From positions 1-8,350 of the forward strand of contig JAAYXC010000350.1 of the NCBI GenBank assembly GCA_012516115.1: DNA of 8,350 nucleotides, in the 5' to 3' direction. Below, one piece after another: positions 1-7,145 of this stretch (the stretch's first letter is position 1; the number at the start of each line of letters is the position of its first letter). The notes below the pieces were generated by a model that had not been told where the DNA came from, did no database searches, and was given only the letters and a program-made list of their open reading frames with translations. The position numbers were made by a program, and so were the translations under genes. Source of the DNA: Bacillota bacterium. Lineage in GTDB: Bacteria; Bacillota; UBA4882; JAAYXC01.

Positions 1-1
1 C

Positions 2-931
2 CTCCGGACCTGGCTCCGGGGGGCAAGCGATGAAGGCCTCTCCCGGGCCGCTTCTTACGAAGTCGCCAGGATGAAGGAGATGCAGGCCTTCATCGGGATC
101 CGCGGACCTTATAACATAAACGAGCTCGGAGACGTCCCCGCCGAGCGGATGGCCGCCTACCAGCGCCTCTACGTCCGGCCCATCAACGACATCCGCGTCC
201 CCCAGACCAAATGGTGTATCCTCCGCTATCCCACGCCGGCCCTGGCCCAGCTGGCCGAGATGAGCCTGGAGGTCTTCACGGACTTTTATTACCGCGTCTC
301 CTGCCTCGATTACGCCAAGATGTCCGTGGCCATGGACCGGTTGGTCGAGGTAATGCAGGCCACGGACCGGGTCCGCATCGTCGGCCCCGGGACCGACCTT
401 ACCTTTTCCATTAAAGGGATGCCTGCCGTCAAATGCGACGGCCGGATGAACATCCCCGACGGCGAGGTCTTCACCGCCCCGGTCCGCGACTCGGTAAACG
501 GCGTCATCAGGTTCAACACCCCCTCCGAGGAAGGCGGTTTCACCTTCACCGACGTGACGCTGGAGTTCCGTCAGGGGAAGATCGTCCGCGCCACGGCCAA
601 CGACACCGCCAGGCTCAACCGCCTCCTCGACACGGACGAGGGCGCCCGCTACGTGGGCGAGTTCTCCCTCGGCGTCAATCCTTATATCGAAAAACCGATG
701 AAGGAAACTCTCTTCGACGAGAAGATCATGGGGAGCTTCCATCTCACCCCCGGCCAGGCCTACCAGGAGGCGGACAACGGGAACCGTTCGGCCATCCACT
801 GGGATCTCGTGGCCATCCAGACGCCGGCCTACGGCGGGGGCGAGATCTATTTCGATGACGTCCTCGTCCGCAAGGACGGTCGCTTCGTGGGGAAGGGCCT
901 GGAGGTCTTGAACCCGGAGAATCTGGGCTAA
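2..931 (+). CDS. M29 family metallo-aminopeptidase, C-terminal part (5' end outside window)
   Basis: Cytoplasmic dinuclear-metal exopeptidase of the M29 (AmpS / PepS / thermophilic aminopeptidase T) family, which removes N-terminal residues from peptides. The frame is open from base 2, with no stop, to the TAA at 929-931. The ATG at 71 is therefore internal and the gene begins before the window: 309 residues are visible against roughly 370 usual for the family. Counting from Met at 71, the expected metal and catalytic positions are present: Glu132 in GEVFTAP, Glu197 in YVGEF, His224 and Tyr231 around SFHLTPG, and His243 with Asp245 in IHWDL. The C-terminal GGGEIYFDD...NPENL stretch is also typical. 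A decayed SPOCS gene follows on the same strand; the small hairpin at 937-950 lacks a T-tract and is not a terminator. The family call is very safe; the physiological substrate is unknown. Confidence 0.95.
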   Translation, partial: LRTWLRGASDEGLSRAASYEVARMKEMQAFIGIRGPYNINELGDVPAERMAAYQRLYVRPINDIRVPQTKWCILRYPTPALAQLAEMSLEVFTDFYYRVSCLDYAKMSVAMDRLVEVMQATDRVRIVGPGTDLTFSIKGMPAVKCDGRMNIPDGEVFTAPVRDSVNGVIRFNTPSEEGGFTFTDVTLEFRQGKIVRATANDTARLNRLLDTDEGARYVGEFSLGVNPYIEKPMKETLFDEKIMGSFHLTPGQAYQEADNGNRSAIHWDLVAIQTPAYGGGEIYFDDVLVRKDGRFVGKGLEVLNPENLG

Positions 932-976
932 GAGGAGTTCCGAGCGGAACGCGGAAAGGCGGAAGCGCCCGGGGAG

Positions 977-1280
977 ATGGCAGTCCCGGGCCCGGTCGAG
1001 ATGGCCGAACTCCGGGTCACTTCGGCGGTCCCGGGGGCCTGGGTTTTGGATGGCAAAGTGGCCTTTCACGGAACGCTCGGGCTTGGTCAATGCCTACCCC
1101 GAGACCCAGGTCAAGTCCTTGGCAGTCCCTTTCGGCGGCTATGTGGTCATCCCGTAGGCTCGACCCGATCTGAAGGCACGGATCTAGGTCGTGGTGGATG
1201 CGGCCCGGGCCATACCGAGCGGAAAAGACGAGGTACAGATCCGGGTCTTACTGGAAGTCTCGGCCGTGGTCGAGACCTAG
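977..1280 (+). pseudogene. Degraded SPOCS-domain (DUF3794) spore protein gene
   Basis: This is a relic rather than an intact gene. Bases 977-1081 translate in one frame to a start typical of a DUF3794/SPOCS domain (VEMAELRVTSAVPG, then VLDGKVAFHGTL). After one surplus G in the G-run at 1079-1081, the similarity continues in the next frame from 1080: GLVNAYPETQVKSLAVPFGG then YVVIP. That frame hits TAG at 1155, where the family has the Gly of its PGA motif, continues ARPDLKARI, hits TAG at 1185, and resumes as VVVDAARAIPSGKDEVQIRV and LLEVSAVVET up to a final TAG at 1278. Read through, it is one complete small domain of about 100 residues. SPOCS domains occur in spore coat and cortex-associated proteins, often with LysM. 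A GGGGAG just before 977 could be the old ribosome site. It ends 14 bases from the stop of convergent azlD. The family call is from recalled consensus, so moderate. Confidence 0.68.
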
Positions 1281-1294
1281 CCCATCCGGGGCGC

Positions 1295-1633
1295 TTAGGT
1301 ACCGATTCCGGCCGCGCGGAGCAGGGCCATGGTGGCTACTCCGGTCAGCACGGTCCAGAAGAGGTTTCGCGTCCGCCAGGCCACGAAGGCCGTCGGCAGC
1401 GCGGACAGGGCATAATCCGACCGCAGACGGACAGCGCGGCCTTCCACCGCCAGACTCTGGGCGGCCAGGGCGGCCAGGATGGCGGTGGGGAGAAACGAGA
1501 GCCACCGTTCAAGCCATCCCGGGAGACGGAGGCGGGTTAAGACGGCCATGGGCAAATAACGCGGGAGGAAGGTCACCAGAGCCATGGCCAGATAAAGGGG
1601 AAGGAGCATCCGGAAGGTAAAAGACCCTTTCAT
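1295..1633 (-). CDS. azlD: AzlD-type small membrane subunit of branched-chain amino acid exporter
   Basis: 112-residue hydrophobic protein, the usual size for AzlD / YgaH, which works with AzlC in the cytoplasmic membrane. In Bacillus the azlCD pair is linked to 4-azaleucine resistance and in E. coli YgaZH exports valine, so branched-chain amino acid efflux is the expected role. Visible features are a first segment ending in the FLPRYLP motif (residues about 22-28), a second segment with LSFLPTAILAALAAQ (about 45-59), and a C-terminal hydrophobic stretch around LFWTVLTGVATMALL. The ATG at 1633 overlaps the azlC stop in an ATGA arrangement, which argues for translational coupling and fixes the start. 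The stop is TAA at 1297-1295. No T-rich terminator follows; the gene runs convergently into the SPOCS relic. Confidence 0.9.
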   Translation of the reverse strand: MKGSFTFRMLLPLYLAMALVTFLPRYLPMAVLTRLRLPGWLERWLSFLPTAILAALAAQSLAVEGRAVRLRSDYALSALPTAFVAWRTRNLFWTVLTGVATMALLRAAGIGT

Positions 1634-2304
1634 CGGCGAAGCATCCCGAGGCCGGCGGCCAAGAGCGCCGCGGAGATGAGGTTCCAGTTGCCCGGTAAGA
1701 CGGAGGCACCGACCAGGGTAACCACCACGGCCAGAGCGGCCACGGCGGACTCCCCGGCTTCGGTAAGCCGGCCGGCCAGAAGACCGATGAACATGGCCGG
1801 GAGGGCAAAATCGAGCCCTAGGGCCGTCGGGTTCGGGAGCAATCCCGCCAGCAGGTTCCCGGTAAAGGTGCTCAGCGTCCAGGCCGCCTGGGCCGTGCTG
1901 TTTAAGGCCACCATCTCCGCGTAAGAAGGGTCGAGCCCCGCCTGATAGGCGGCAGAGTGGAGGGCAAAGCTCTCGTCGGTGAGCTGGTGCGCCAGCGCCA
2001 GCAGGCGGCCCGGACCGTAACGGCGTAAATGCGGCGAGAGGGCCGCACTCATCAAAAGGTGGCGGAGGTTGATGAAGAAGGTCGCGGTAGTAATGGGGAT
2101 AAACCCTGCCCCCTGGCGGAGCATGGCCACGGCCATAAACTGGGCCGACCCGGCGAAGACGAGAAGCGACATGCCTAAAACCGCGCCGGGCGTAAGCCCC
2201 GCCTCCCGGGCCAGCAGGCCGAAGGCCAGACCGAGCGGGAGGTAACCTAAGACGATCGGGACCCCGCGTTTTACGCCGCGAAGAATGTCGGCCACCGCAG
2301 GCAT
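1630..2304 (-). CDS. azlC: AzlC family branched-chain amino acid exporter, large subunit
   Basis: 224-residue polytopic membrane protein of the AzlC / YgaZ family. Diagnostic stretches are GVPIVLGYLPLGLAFGLLA (14-32), FAGSAQF (50-56), the NLRHLLMSAALSPHL signature (79-93) and TDESFAL (109-115), followed by several hydrophobic helices to the C-terminus. The start at 2304 is chosen because TTGGAGG lies just upstream with about five bases spacing. The reading frame continues upstream to 2430, but only through AT-rich non-coding sequence with no ribosome site. The TGA overlaps the ATG of azlD, so the two subunits are made from one message. The pair sits downstream of, and on the same strand as, the YabE-type gene, but about 185 AT-rich bases with a promoter-like element separate them. 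It is probably its own transcription unit; substrate range is inferred from the family. Confidence 0.93.
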   Translation of the reverse strand: MPAVADILRGVKRGVPIVLGYLPLGLAFGLLAREAGLTPGAVLGMSLLVFAGSAQFMAVAMLRQGAGFIPITTATFFINLRHLLMSAALSPHLRRYGPGRLLALAHQLTDESFALHSAAYQAGLDPSYAEMVALNSTAQAAWTLSTFTGNLLAGLLPNPTALGLDFALPAMFIGLLAGRLTEAGESAVAALAVVVTLVGASVLPGNWNLISAALLAAGLGMLRR

Positions 2305-2400
2305 GCGTACCTCCAAGGAACGAAAGATGAAGTGGCCCGGGCGAAAACAAAGTTTAAAATAATAAAAGCAAGATTGCTTGTGATCTAGATGAGAAAAATG

Positions 2401-2430
2401 ATTATCGAACAAAAAATAGCAAAAAAACAA
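2401..2430 (-). promoter_or_regulatory. Candidate sigma-A promoter of azlCD
   Basis: Read on the minus strand, TTGTTT (2430-2425) is followed after 18 bases by GATAAT (2406-2401). This gives a start near 2394 and a leader of about 90 bases before azlC. The gap 2305-2488 is markedly AT-rich against GC-rich neighbours, as expected for a promoter region. The -10 is good (5 of 6) and the -35 is weaker, and other T-rich alignments are possible. Confidence 0.4.
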
Positions 2431-2466
2431 ATATATACTGAATCAAAATGGTTTTTACCTCTTAGC

Positions 2467-2486
2467 GATCTTGCTTGGCGAAGATC
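2467..2486 (-). terminator. Weak hairpin just after the 3D-domain gene
   Basis: GATCTT and AAGATC form a perfect 6-bp inverted repeat with an 8-base loop, starting two bases beyond the TGA of the 3D-domain protein gene. On the minus strand it is followed by GCTAAGAGG rather than a T-tract, so it is not a classic intrinsic terminator. It may stabilise the 3' end of the metG operon message or slow polymerase. Low confidence as a terminator. Confidence 0.22.
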
Positions 2487-2488
2487 TC

Positions 2489-3505
2489 TCATTCGGCCAG
2501 TATATAAACCTTGACCTTCCGCTTACCGTACATGATGGCCTCCCGATAGGTATCGAAGCAGAGGTCGATCCGCTTGCCTTTGATGGCCGATCCTGTATCC
2601 AGCGCGGTGGCAAAACCGTAACCCTCAACGTACAATCTGGTGCCGAGGGGAATGACCCGCGGATCCACCGCCACCACACCGTAGGTGGCCCGGGCGCCGG
2701 TCCGGGTGATCCCTTTGGCGTTGATCCCGCAGCTCTCCGGCCCGGGATCATAGCCGGTGGAGATCATCTCTAAGACCTTGGTATAACGGACCACCTGGCC
2801 GCGGGAGGTGACGAAACTACGGATCACCGGACGGGTACCCAGGGCCACGAGCCGCCTCTCCGGCGACTGCAACCAGCGGGTGGAAAGGATCTCCCGCCGG
2901 TATACCTTGCCATCCTCCAGCCATAAGCGCGCCCCCCGTTCCACCAGACCCGGTCGGCCCTCGTCGAGCACCCTGCGTACTCCATAGTCGAGATTGGGGT
3001 CCTTGCGTATCACCACATTGGGCGGGACTTTCTCCCGGTAATGAACTTCTTTGCTCTCTACCCGGACCACGCGGACGGTCACGCCCGGTTTAACCTCCTG
3101 GCCGAGGTCCGGACTCACCCGGTCGTATGGGCCCAGTTGGATCTGGCAGGCGCGCAAGAGATGCCTCACCGGCCGGGCAATGGTCCTTACTGTCTGCCGG
3201 GTGCCACCGACGACGAGTTCGACCGGGAAGGCCCGTTCCACCTTGATGGTGAGGCCTTCCTCGATGTGGGTTGTGGGGGCCGGTGTGACCTTATCTCCCC
3301 CGCGAAGGAAAACCCCGGTCTCCCGGAGAAGGTCGCCCACCCGCGCCGCCCGGGTCCGGACCACCATGGCCTTGCCGTCCACCACCAAACAGACCCGGTC
3401 CACGGCCGCCAGGTACCTGCCGAAACCAAGACCGACAAGGCCCAGGGCCCCCACGACCACGAAAAGTCGTTTCTTTTGGGCAAAAATCCGACGGAGGCGT
3501 TCCAT
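2489..3505 (-). CDS. yabE: YabE-type membrane-anchored protein: DUF348 repeats, G5 domain and C-terminal 3D domain
   Basis: 338-residue envelope protein probably acting on peptidoglycan. Order of parts: basic N-terminus, one membrane segment at about 13-31 (signal anchor), two DUF348 repeats at about 35-92 and 93-150, a G5 domain at about 150-228, and a 3D domain at about 243-335. The three aspartates that name the last domain are visible: Asp271 in AVDPRVIPLG, Asp303 in ATALDTGSAIKG and Asp314 in KRIDLCF. The 3D domain resembles the catalytic fold of MltA-type lytic transglycosylases, and YabE and Rpf-like proteins are linked to wall turnover and spore germination. The start at 3505 is set by AAGGAGGTG a few bases upstream; an upstream ATG at 3559 has no ribosome site. 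It follows the TatD fusion gene by 62 bases, the same order as metS-yabD-yabE in Bacillus. The rnmV and ksgA genes that usually follow are absent. Confidence 0.92.
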   Translation of the reverse strand: MERLRRIFAQKKRLFVVVGALGLVGLGFGRYLAAVDRVCLVVDGKAMVVRTRAARVGDLLRETGVFLRGGDKVTPAPTTHIEEGLTIKVERAFPVELVVGGTRQTVRTIARPVRHLLRACQIQLGPYDRVSPDLGQEVKPGVTVRVVRVESKEVHYREKVPPNVVIRKDPNLDYGVRRVLDEGRPGLVERGARLWLEDGKVYRREILSTRWLQSPERRLVALGTRPVIRSFVTSRGQVVRYTKVLEMISTGYDPGPESCGINAKGITRTGARATYGVVAVDPRVIPLGTRLYVEGYGFATALDTGSAIKGKRIDLCFDTYREAIMYGKRKVKVYILAE

Positions 3506-3567
3506 GACCCCACCTCCTTCCGGTCTTTTTCGCCCTCGGCCAATGAAAATCCTGCTCATCCGGTGGT

Positions 3568-4956
3568 CTAACCCTCCTCCGCTGGGAGCCGCGTCCGGAG
3601 GCGAACCTCCGCTCCCAATTCCTCGGCCAGCCGTCGACAGGCCTCCACGTCCAGGCCCTCGGTCTCCACCACCGTCGCCACGACCCGCGGGATGTATTTT
3701 TTGGCCTCCCGGAGAAAAGACAACACGGCCGGAAAGGCCTTCTTCCCGTAACGAGAACGACAGAGCCGATTATAGGTCTCCGCGTCCGGGGCATTGAGAC
3801 TCACCGAAACGGTATCGATGATCCCGGTAAAGAGGGGCAAGATGGGCCGGCCGTTGAGGAGATCTCCCAACCCGTTGGTGTTAAGCCGCAGGGGCGCACC
3901 ACGGCCATGGAGGGCCCGCGCCACTTCAAGCAAAACCCCCAGGCGGCAGGTGGGTTCACCGAACCCACAAAAAACGATCTCCCGGTAGCGGGCGGGATCC
4001 CCTACCGCCGCCAGGACCTCGGCGGCGCTCGGTTCACGGGCCAGCCATAGATCGTAGCCACCCACTCCGTGGGCATAGTTACGAATACAGAACGAACAGC
4101 GATTCGGACAGGCATTGGTGAGATTAAGGTAGAGCACGCCCTCGAGTTCATAGGCGATCTGCCTCCGGTCTCCGGCCGGAAGCCGCCGGGAAAAAGCGAA
4201 GATCCGCTCGGCGTTCTCCCAGACGATCCAGGCCATGTCTGCGGGGGGGAGGCTATGGAGTTCGGCCAGGGCTTCCAGGTTGTACCGGACGAGCGCCGGT
4301 TCGTTACGCTCCCCCCGGTGGGGATGGGGGGCCAGGTAAGGCGCATCGGTCTCGGTGAGAAGGGCGGCCATCGGGAGCGAACGGGCCACCTCTTTGGGCC
4401 GGACGGCGTTCTTGAAAGTGATGGGGCCGGCAAAAGAAAGACCGAAACCCATGGCAAAGGCCGTCCGCGCGGTCTCGAGGCTCCCCGAGAAACAGTGCAT
4501 GCCCCCGCCCACCTTCTCCGCGCCCGTTTCCCGGAGGAGGGCCAGGGGCTCGGCGTGGGCCTCCCGGGCATGGATCACTACCGGGAGACCGAGCTCCACG
4601 GCCAGCGTTAACTGGGCGCGGAAGGCCTCCTGCTGGACGGAACGGGCCGGACGATCGTAGTGGTAGTCGAGGCCGATCTCGCCGATGGCCACGACTTTCT
4701 CCCGGCCGGCCAGGACCCGGAGTTGCCGCCGGGCTTCTTCGTTCCAGGTGGCGGCCTCATGGGGGCTTACCCCTACCGCCGCCCAGACGCTCGGGTAACG
4801 CTCGGCCAGTTCCACGGCGGCGGCGGAGGAAGGCAGGTCGTAACCGGTGACCACCATCCGGGCCACCCCGGCCGCCTCGGCCCGGGCTATTACCGCCGGG
4901 AGGTCATCGGCAAAGGCCGGGTCGTTGAGATGGACGTGGACGTCGATAAGACGCAT
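3568..4956 (-). CDS. tatD: TatD family metal-dependent nuclease fused to TatD-linked radical SAM domain
   Basis: 462 residues, against about 255 for TatD alone. Residues 1 to about 258 are a complete TatD domain of the amidohydrolase superfamily: DVHVHL with His7 and His9, His66 in SPHEAA, Glu93 in GEIGLDYHY, His129 in VVIHAREAH, His154 in GGMHCFSGS and Asp204 in TETDAPYLAP, all expected divalent-metal ligands. After a short joint (SRRLPAGDRRQIA), residues about 265-462 are a small radical SAM domain whose 4Fe-4S triad is Cys283, Cys287 and Cys290 in NACPNRCSFC (C-x3-C-x2-C), with GFGEPT at 321-326 as the SAM-binding stretch and RLNTNGLGDL further on. It matches my recollection of the family named TatD-linked radical SAM, found beside or fused to TatD in Firmicutes. 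The start is six bases after the metG stop, so the genes are coupled. TatD acts on DNA ends or RNA quality control; what the radical SAM part modifies is unknown. Confidence 0.93.
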   Translation of the reverse strand: MRLIDVHVHLNDPAFADDLPAVIARAEAAGVARMVVTGYDLPSSAAAVELAERYPSVWAAVGVSPHEAATWNEEARRQLRVLAGREKVVAIGEIGLDYHYDRPARSVQQEAFRAQLTLAVELGLPVVIHAREAHAEPLALLRETGAEKVGGGMHCFSGSLETARTAFAMGFGLSFAGPITFKNAVRPKEVARSLPMAALLTETDAPYLAPHPHRGERNEPALVRYNLEALAELHSLPPADMAWIVWENAERIFAFSRRLPAGDRRQIAYELEGVLYLNLTNACPNRCSFCIRNYAHGVGGYDLWLAREPSAAEVLAAVGDPARYREIVFCGFGEPTCRLGVLLEVARALHGRGAPLRLNTNGLGDLLNGRPILPLFTGIIDTVSVSLNAPDAETYNRLCRSRYGKKAFPAVLSFLREAKKYIPRVVATVVETEGLDVEACRRLAEELGAEVRLRTRLPAEEG

Positions 4957-4962
4957 GGCCCT

Positions 4963-6891
4963 CTACCTTACCTTGCTTCCTTCACCGATCGGCCGCTCGG
5001 GCACGACCAGGGCCAATTCTCCGGCGTCGTTAGACGCGGCAAGCAACATCCCTTCGGAGAGAATCCCACGGAGTTTGGCCGGCCGCAGGTTGGCCACGAC
5101 CACGATCTCCCGACCGACGAGGGTGGCCGGGTCGTAATGCTCGGCAATCCCCGCCACGATCTGACGCTCTTGGCCGCCGAGAGAGACGGTCAGCCGGAGG
5201 AGTTTTTTCGCCCCCTCTATCCGTTCGGCGGCCAAGACTTTGGCCACGCGGAGGTCGATCCGGGCGAACTCCTCGATGCCTATTTCCGCCGCCGGGGCCG
5301 GTTCGGCGGCCTTCGGCGAAGGGGGAGCCGCTTCCACCGGGGGCCCTTCTTTTTCCGCCGTTGGTTTTATCTCGATCCGCGGGAAGATGGGTTCCCCTTT
5401 CCGGACCCTCGTCCCCGGTGGTAACCCACCCCAATGCCGCTCTTGCCAGGCCCGGGCCGGATCCCCATCCAGTCCTAATTGGTGCCAGATCTTGCCCGGT
5501 GTCTCGACCAAGAAAGGCGTCAAGGCAATGGCCACGATGCGCAGGACCTCGGCCATGGTATAGAGGACGGTTCCGAGGCGTTCCCGATCGCCGGGCTCTT
5601 TGGCCAGGCGCCACGGCGCCGCCTCATCGATATACTTATTCGTCCTCCCCACCAGTCTAAAAACGGCCGCCAGCGCATCGCTCAACTCCAGCCGGTCCAT
5701 GTGCCCGGCCATGGCGGCGATACTTTCCGCCGCCGTTTGTTGGATTTCTTGTTCCAGCGGCCCATAAGGTCCGGGGGCCGGGATGACCCCGCCGGCGAAC
5801 TTCTCGATCATCGAGACCGTCCGGTGGAGGAGGTTGCCGAGGTCGGTGGCCAGGTCGGTATTGATCCGCAGGATTAAAGCCTCTTCCGTATAATAACCGT
5901 CGGCGCCGAAGGGGAGCTCCCGCAGCAGGTAATACCGGACGGCATCCAGGCCGTAACGGTCGATGAGGACCAGCGGGTCGACGACGTTCCCCTTGGACTT
6001 CGACATCTTGCCGCCTTCGAGAATGAGCCACCCGTGGCCGAAGACCCGCTTGGGCAGGGGTAGTCCCAGGGCCATGAGGAGAATGGGCCAGATGATGGTA
6101 TGGAAGCGGACGATCTCCTTTCCCACCAGATGGACATCGGCCGGCCAGAAACGCCGGAAAAGTTCGGTCTCCTCCGGGTAACCCAGGGCGGTGATGTAGT
6201 TCGAGAGGGCATCCAGCCAGACGTAGACCACGTGCTTGGGATCGAAGGGGACCTTGATCCCCCAGTCAAAAGTCGTCCGGGAGACGCAGAGGTCCTCGAG
6301 ACCCGGCCGGAGGAAGTTATTGATCATCTCGTTCTTGCGCGAGACAGGCTGGATGAATTCCGGGTTGGCCTCGATATGGGCAAGCAGCCGGTCCGCGTAC
6401 TTCGAAAGACGGAAGAAATAACTCTCTTCCCGCACGCGTTCCACCGGTCGGCCGCAGTCCGGGCATTTGCCCTCCACCAGTTGTCGGTCGAGCCAGAAGG
6501 ACTCGCAGGGCGTGCAGTACCAGCCCTCGTATTCGCTCTTGTAGATGTCGCCCTGTTCGTAGAGACGGCGGAAGATCTCCTGGACCCCGCGCTCGTGCCG
6601 CGGCTCGGTGGTCCGGATGAAGTCGTCGTTGGAGATGGCGAGCCGCCGCCAGAGCTCTTTGATGCCGGCCACGATCTGGTCCACGTATTCCTGGGGTTTC
6701 TTCCCCTGGGCCTCGGCCTTGCGCTGGATCTTCTGCCTATGCGCGTCGGTGCCGGTGAGAAAATAAGTCTCATCCCCGATCAATCGGTGGTAGCGGGCCA
6801 GGGCGTCGGCGGCCACGGTGGTATAGGCGTGGCCGATGTGCAGATTATCGCTGGGATAATAGATCGGTGTGGTAATATAAAACTTGCCCAT
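4963..6891 (-). CDS. metG: Methionyl-tRNA synthetase with C-terminal tRNA-binding domain
   Basis: Cytosolic class I synthetase that charges tRNA(Met) with methionine. 642 residues, the normal length for a MetRS with a fused dimerising tail. The Rossmann-fold catalytic core has HIGH at 18-21 (NLHIGHAYTT) and KMSKS at 295-299. The inserted zinc knuckle has Cys126/Cys129 and Cys143/Cys146 (CTPC, CPDC). The helical anticodon domain spans about 340-500. A Pro/Ala/Glu-rich linker (about 510-536) leads to an OB-fold tRNA-binding domain at about 537-642 (FARIDLRVAKV, VVANLRPAKLRGILSEGM). The start at 6891 is set by GGAGGAGGGAG at 6905-6895; the upstream extension of the frame lacks a ribosome site. 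One oddity is Asp-Ala-His-Arg at 49-52 where this MetRS type normally has Asp-Glu-His-Gly. It is the first gene of the operon with the TatD fusion and the 3D protein. Confidence 0.98.
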   Translation of the reverse strand: MGKFYITTPIYYPSDNLHIGHAYTTVAADALARYHRLIGDETYFLTGTDAHRQKIQRKAEAQGKKPQEYVDQIVAGIKELWRRLAISNDDFIRTTEPRHERGVQEIFRRLYEQGDIYKSEYEGWYCTPCESFWLDRQLVEGKCPDCGRPVERVREESYFFRLSKYADRLLAHIEANPEFIQPVSRKNEMINNFLRPGLEDLCVSRTTFDWGIKVPFDPKHVVYVWLDALSNYITALGYPEETELFRRFWPADVHLVGKEIVRFHTIIWPILLMALGLPLPKRVFGHGWLILEGGKMSKSKGNVVDPLVLIDRYGLDAVRYYLLRELPFGADGYYTEEALILRINTDLATDLGNLLHRTVSMIEKFAGGVIPAPGPYGPLEQEIQQTAAESIAAMAGHMDRLELSDALAAVFRLVGRTNKYIDEAAPWRLAKEPGDRERLGTVLYTMAEVLRIVAIALTPFLVETPGKIWHQLGLDGDPARAWQERHWGGLPPGTRVRKGEPIFPRIEIKPTAEKEGPPVEAAPPSPKAAEPAPAAEIGIEEFARIDLRVAKVLAAERIEGAKKLLRLTVSLGGQERQIVAGIAEHYDPATLVGREIVVVANLRPAKLRGILSEGMLLAASNDAGELALVVPERPIGEGSKVR

Positions 6892-7091
6892 TTTCTCCCT
6901 CCTCCAGAAATTCTCCTCTTTATTTCGCTTTATGTAGGCGGATGGCGAAAGGACGAAGGTATTTGGCTTAAAGCCTGATCCCGGAAGTATTTTCGGATAA
7001 AACACCGATCGGTTTAGGCTTTCTAACTGTCTTCGCTCTCCTTATGCCGGGTGACCGGCGGCGAATTCGTCATTTTTTAGTATTTAGTATA
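6892..7091 (-). promoter_or_regulatory. metG upstream region: candidate -10 and structured leader
   Basis: Non-coding gap between the terminator at 7119 and metG. A TATACT at 7091-7086 (minus strand) is a plausible -10, but the best -35 at 17 bases, TTCCCC (7114-7109), matches only half the consensus. The putative leader of about 190 bases holds a 5-bp GNRA-size hairpin (7046-7059), a perfect 7-bp inverted repeat AAAGCCT/AGGCTTT (6970-6976 with 7016-7022), and a 10-bp palindrome ACCGATCGGT (7004-7013). I see no T-box motif and no S-box (SAM-I) core. No terminator-like hairpin occurs between this -10 and metG. Confidence 0.3.
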
Positions 7092-7118
7092 AAACCGTTT
7101 TTCGCCATGGGGAAGCAG

Positions 7119-7145
7119 AAAAAAGAAAAAACCCCCTCATCGGGG
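7119..7145 (-). terminator. Intrinsic terminator at the 3' end of the structured RNA
   Basis: On the minus strand CCCC (7145-7142), a five-base loop GATGA (7141-7137) and GGGG (7136-7133) form a short all-GC stem. It is followed by one G, then TTTTTT C TTTTTT (7131-7119). The stem shares two C residues with the closing stem of the RNA upstream, so the two structures compete slightly at the boundary. It would end a transcript started near 7381 about 225 bases before metG. Confidence 0.62.

Noticed and set aside
937..950. Hairpin GTTCC-GAGC-GGAAC after the aminopeptidase stop as a terminator.
   Set aside because: The stem is only 5 bp and no T-tract follows.
1295..2350. A long minus-strand frame that reads through azlD and on across azlC as a single 351-residue protein.
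   Set aside because: Only its last 112 residues resemble a real protein (AzlD). The rest is out of frame with a clear AzlC sequence, and azlD has its own ATG coupled to the azlC stop.
3041..3797. Long plus-strand frames opposite the 3D-domain gene and the TatD fusion.
   Set aside because: They are antisense shadows caused by high GC; translations are Arg/Pro/Ser-rich with no recognisable motif, while the minus strand carries clear domains.
7046..7078. A plus-strand terminator: GCCGG/CCGGC hairpin, then GGCGAATTCGTC and a T-run.
   Set aside because: The T-run is about 14 bases from the strong hairpin, the second hairpin is only 4 bp, and there is no plus-strand gene upstream needing it.
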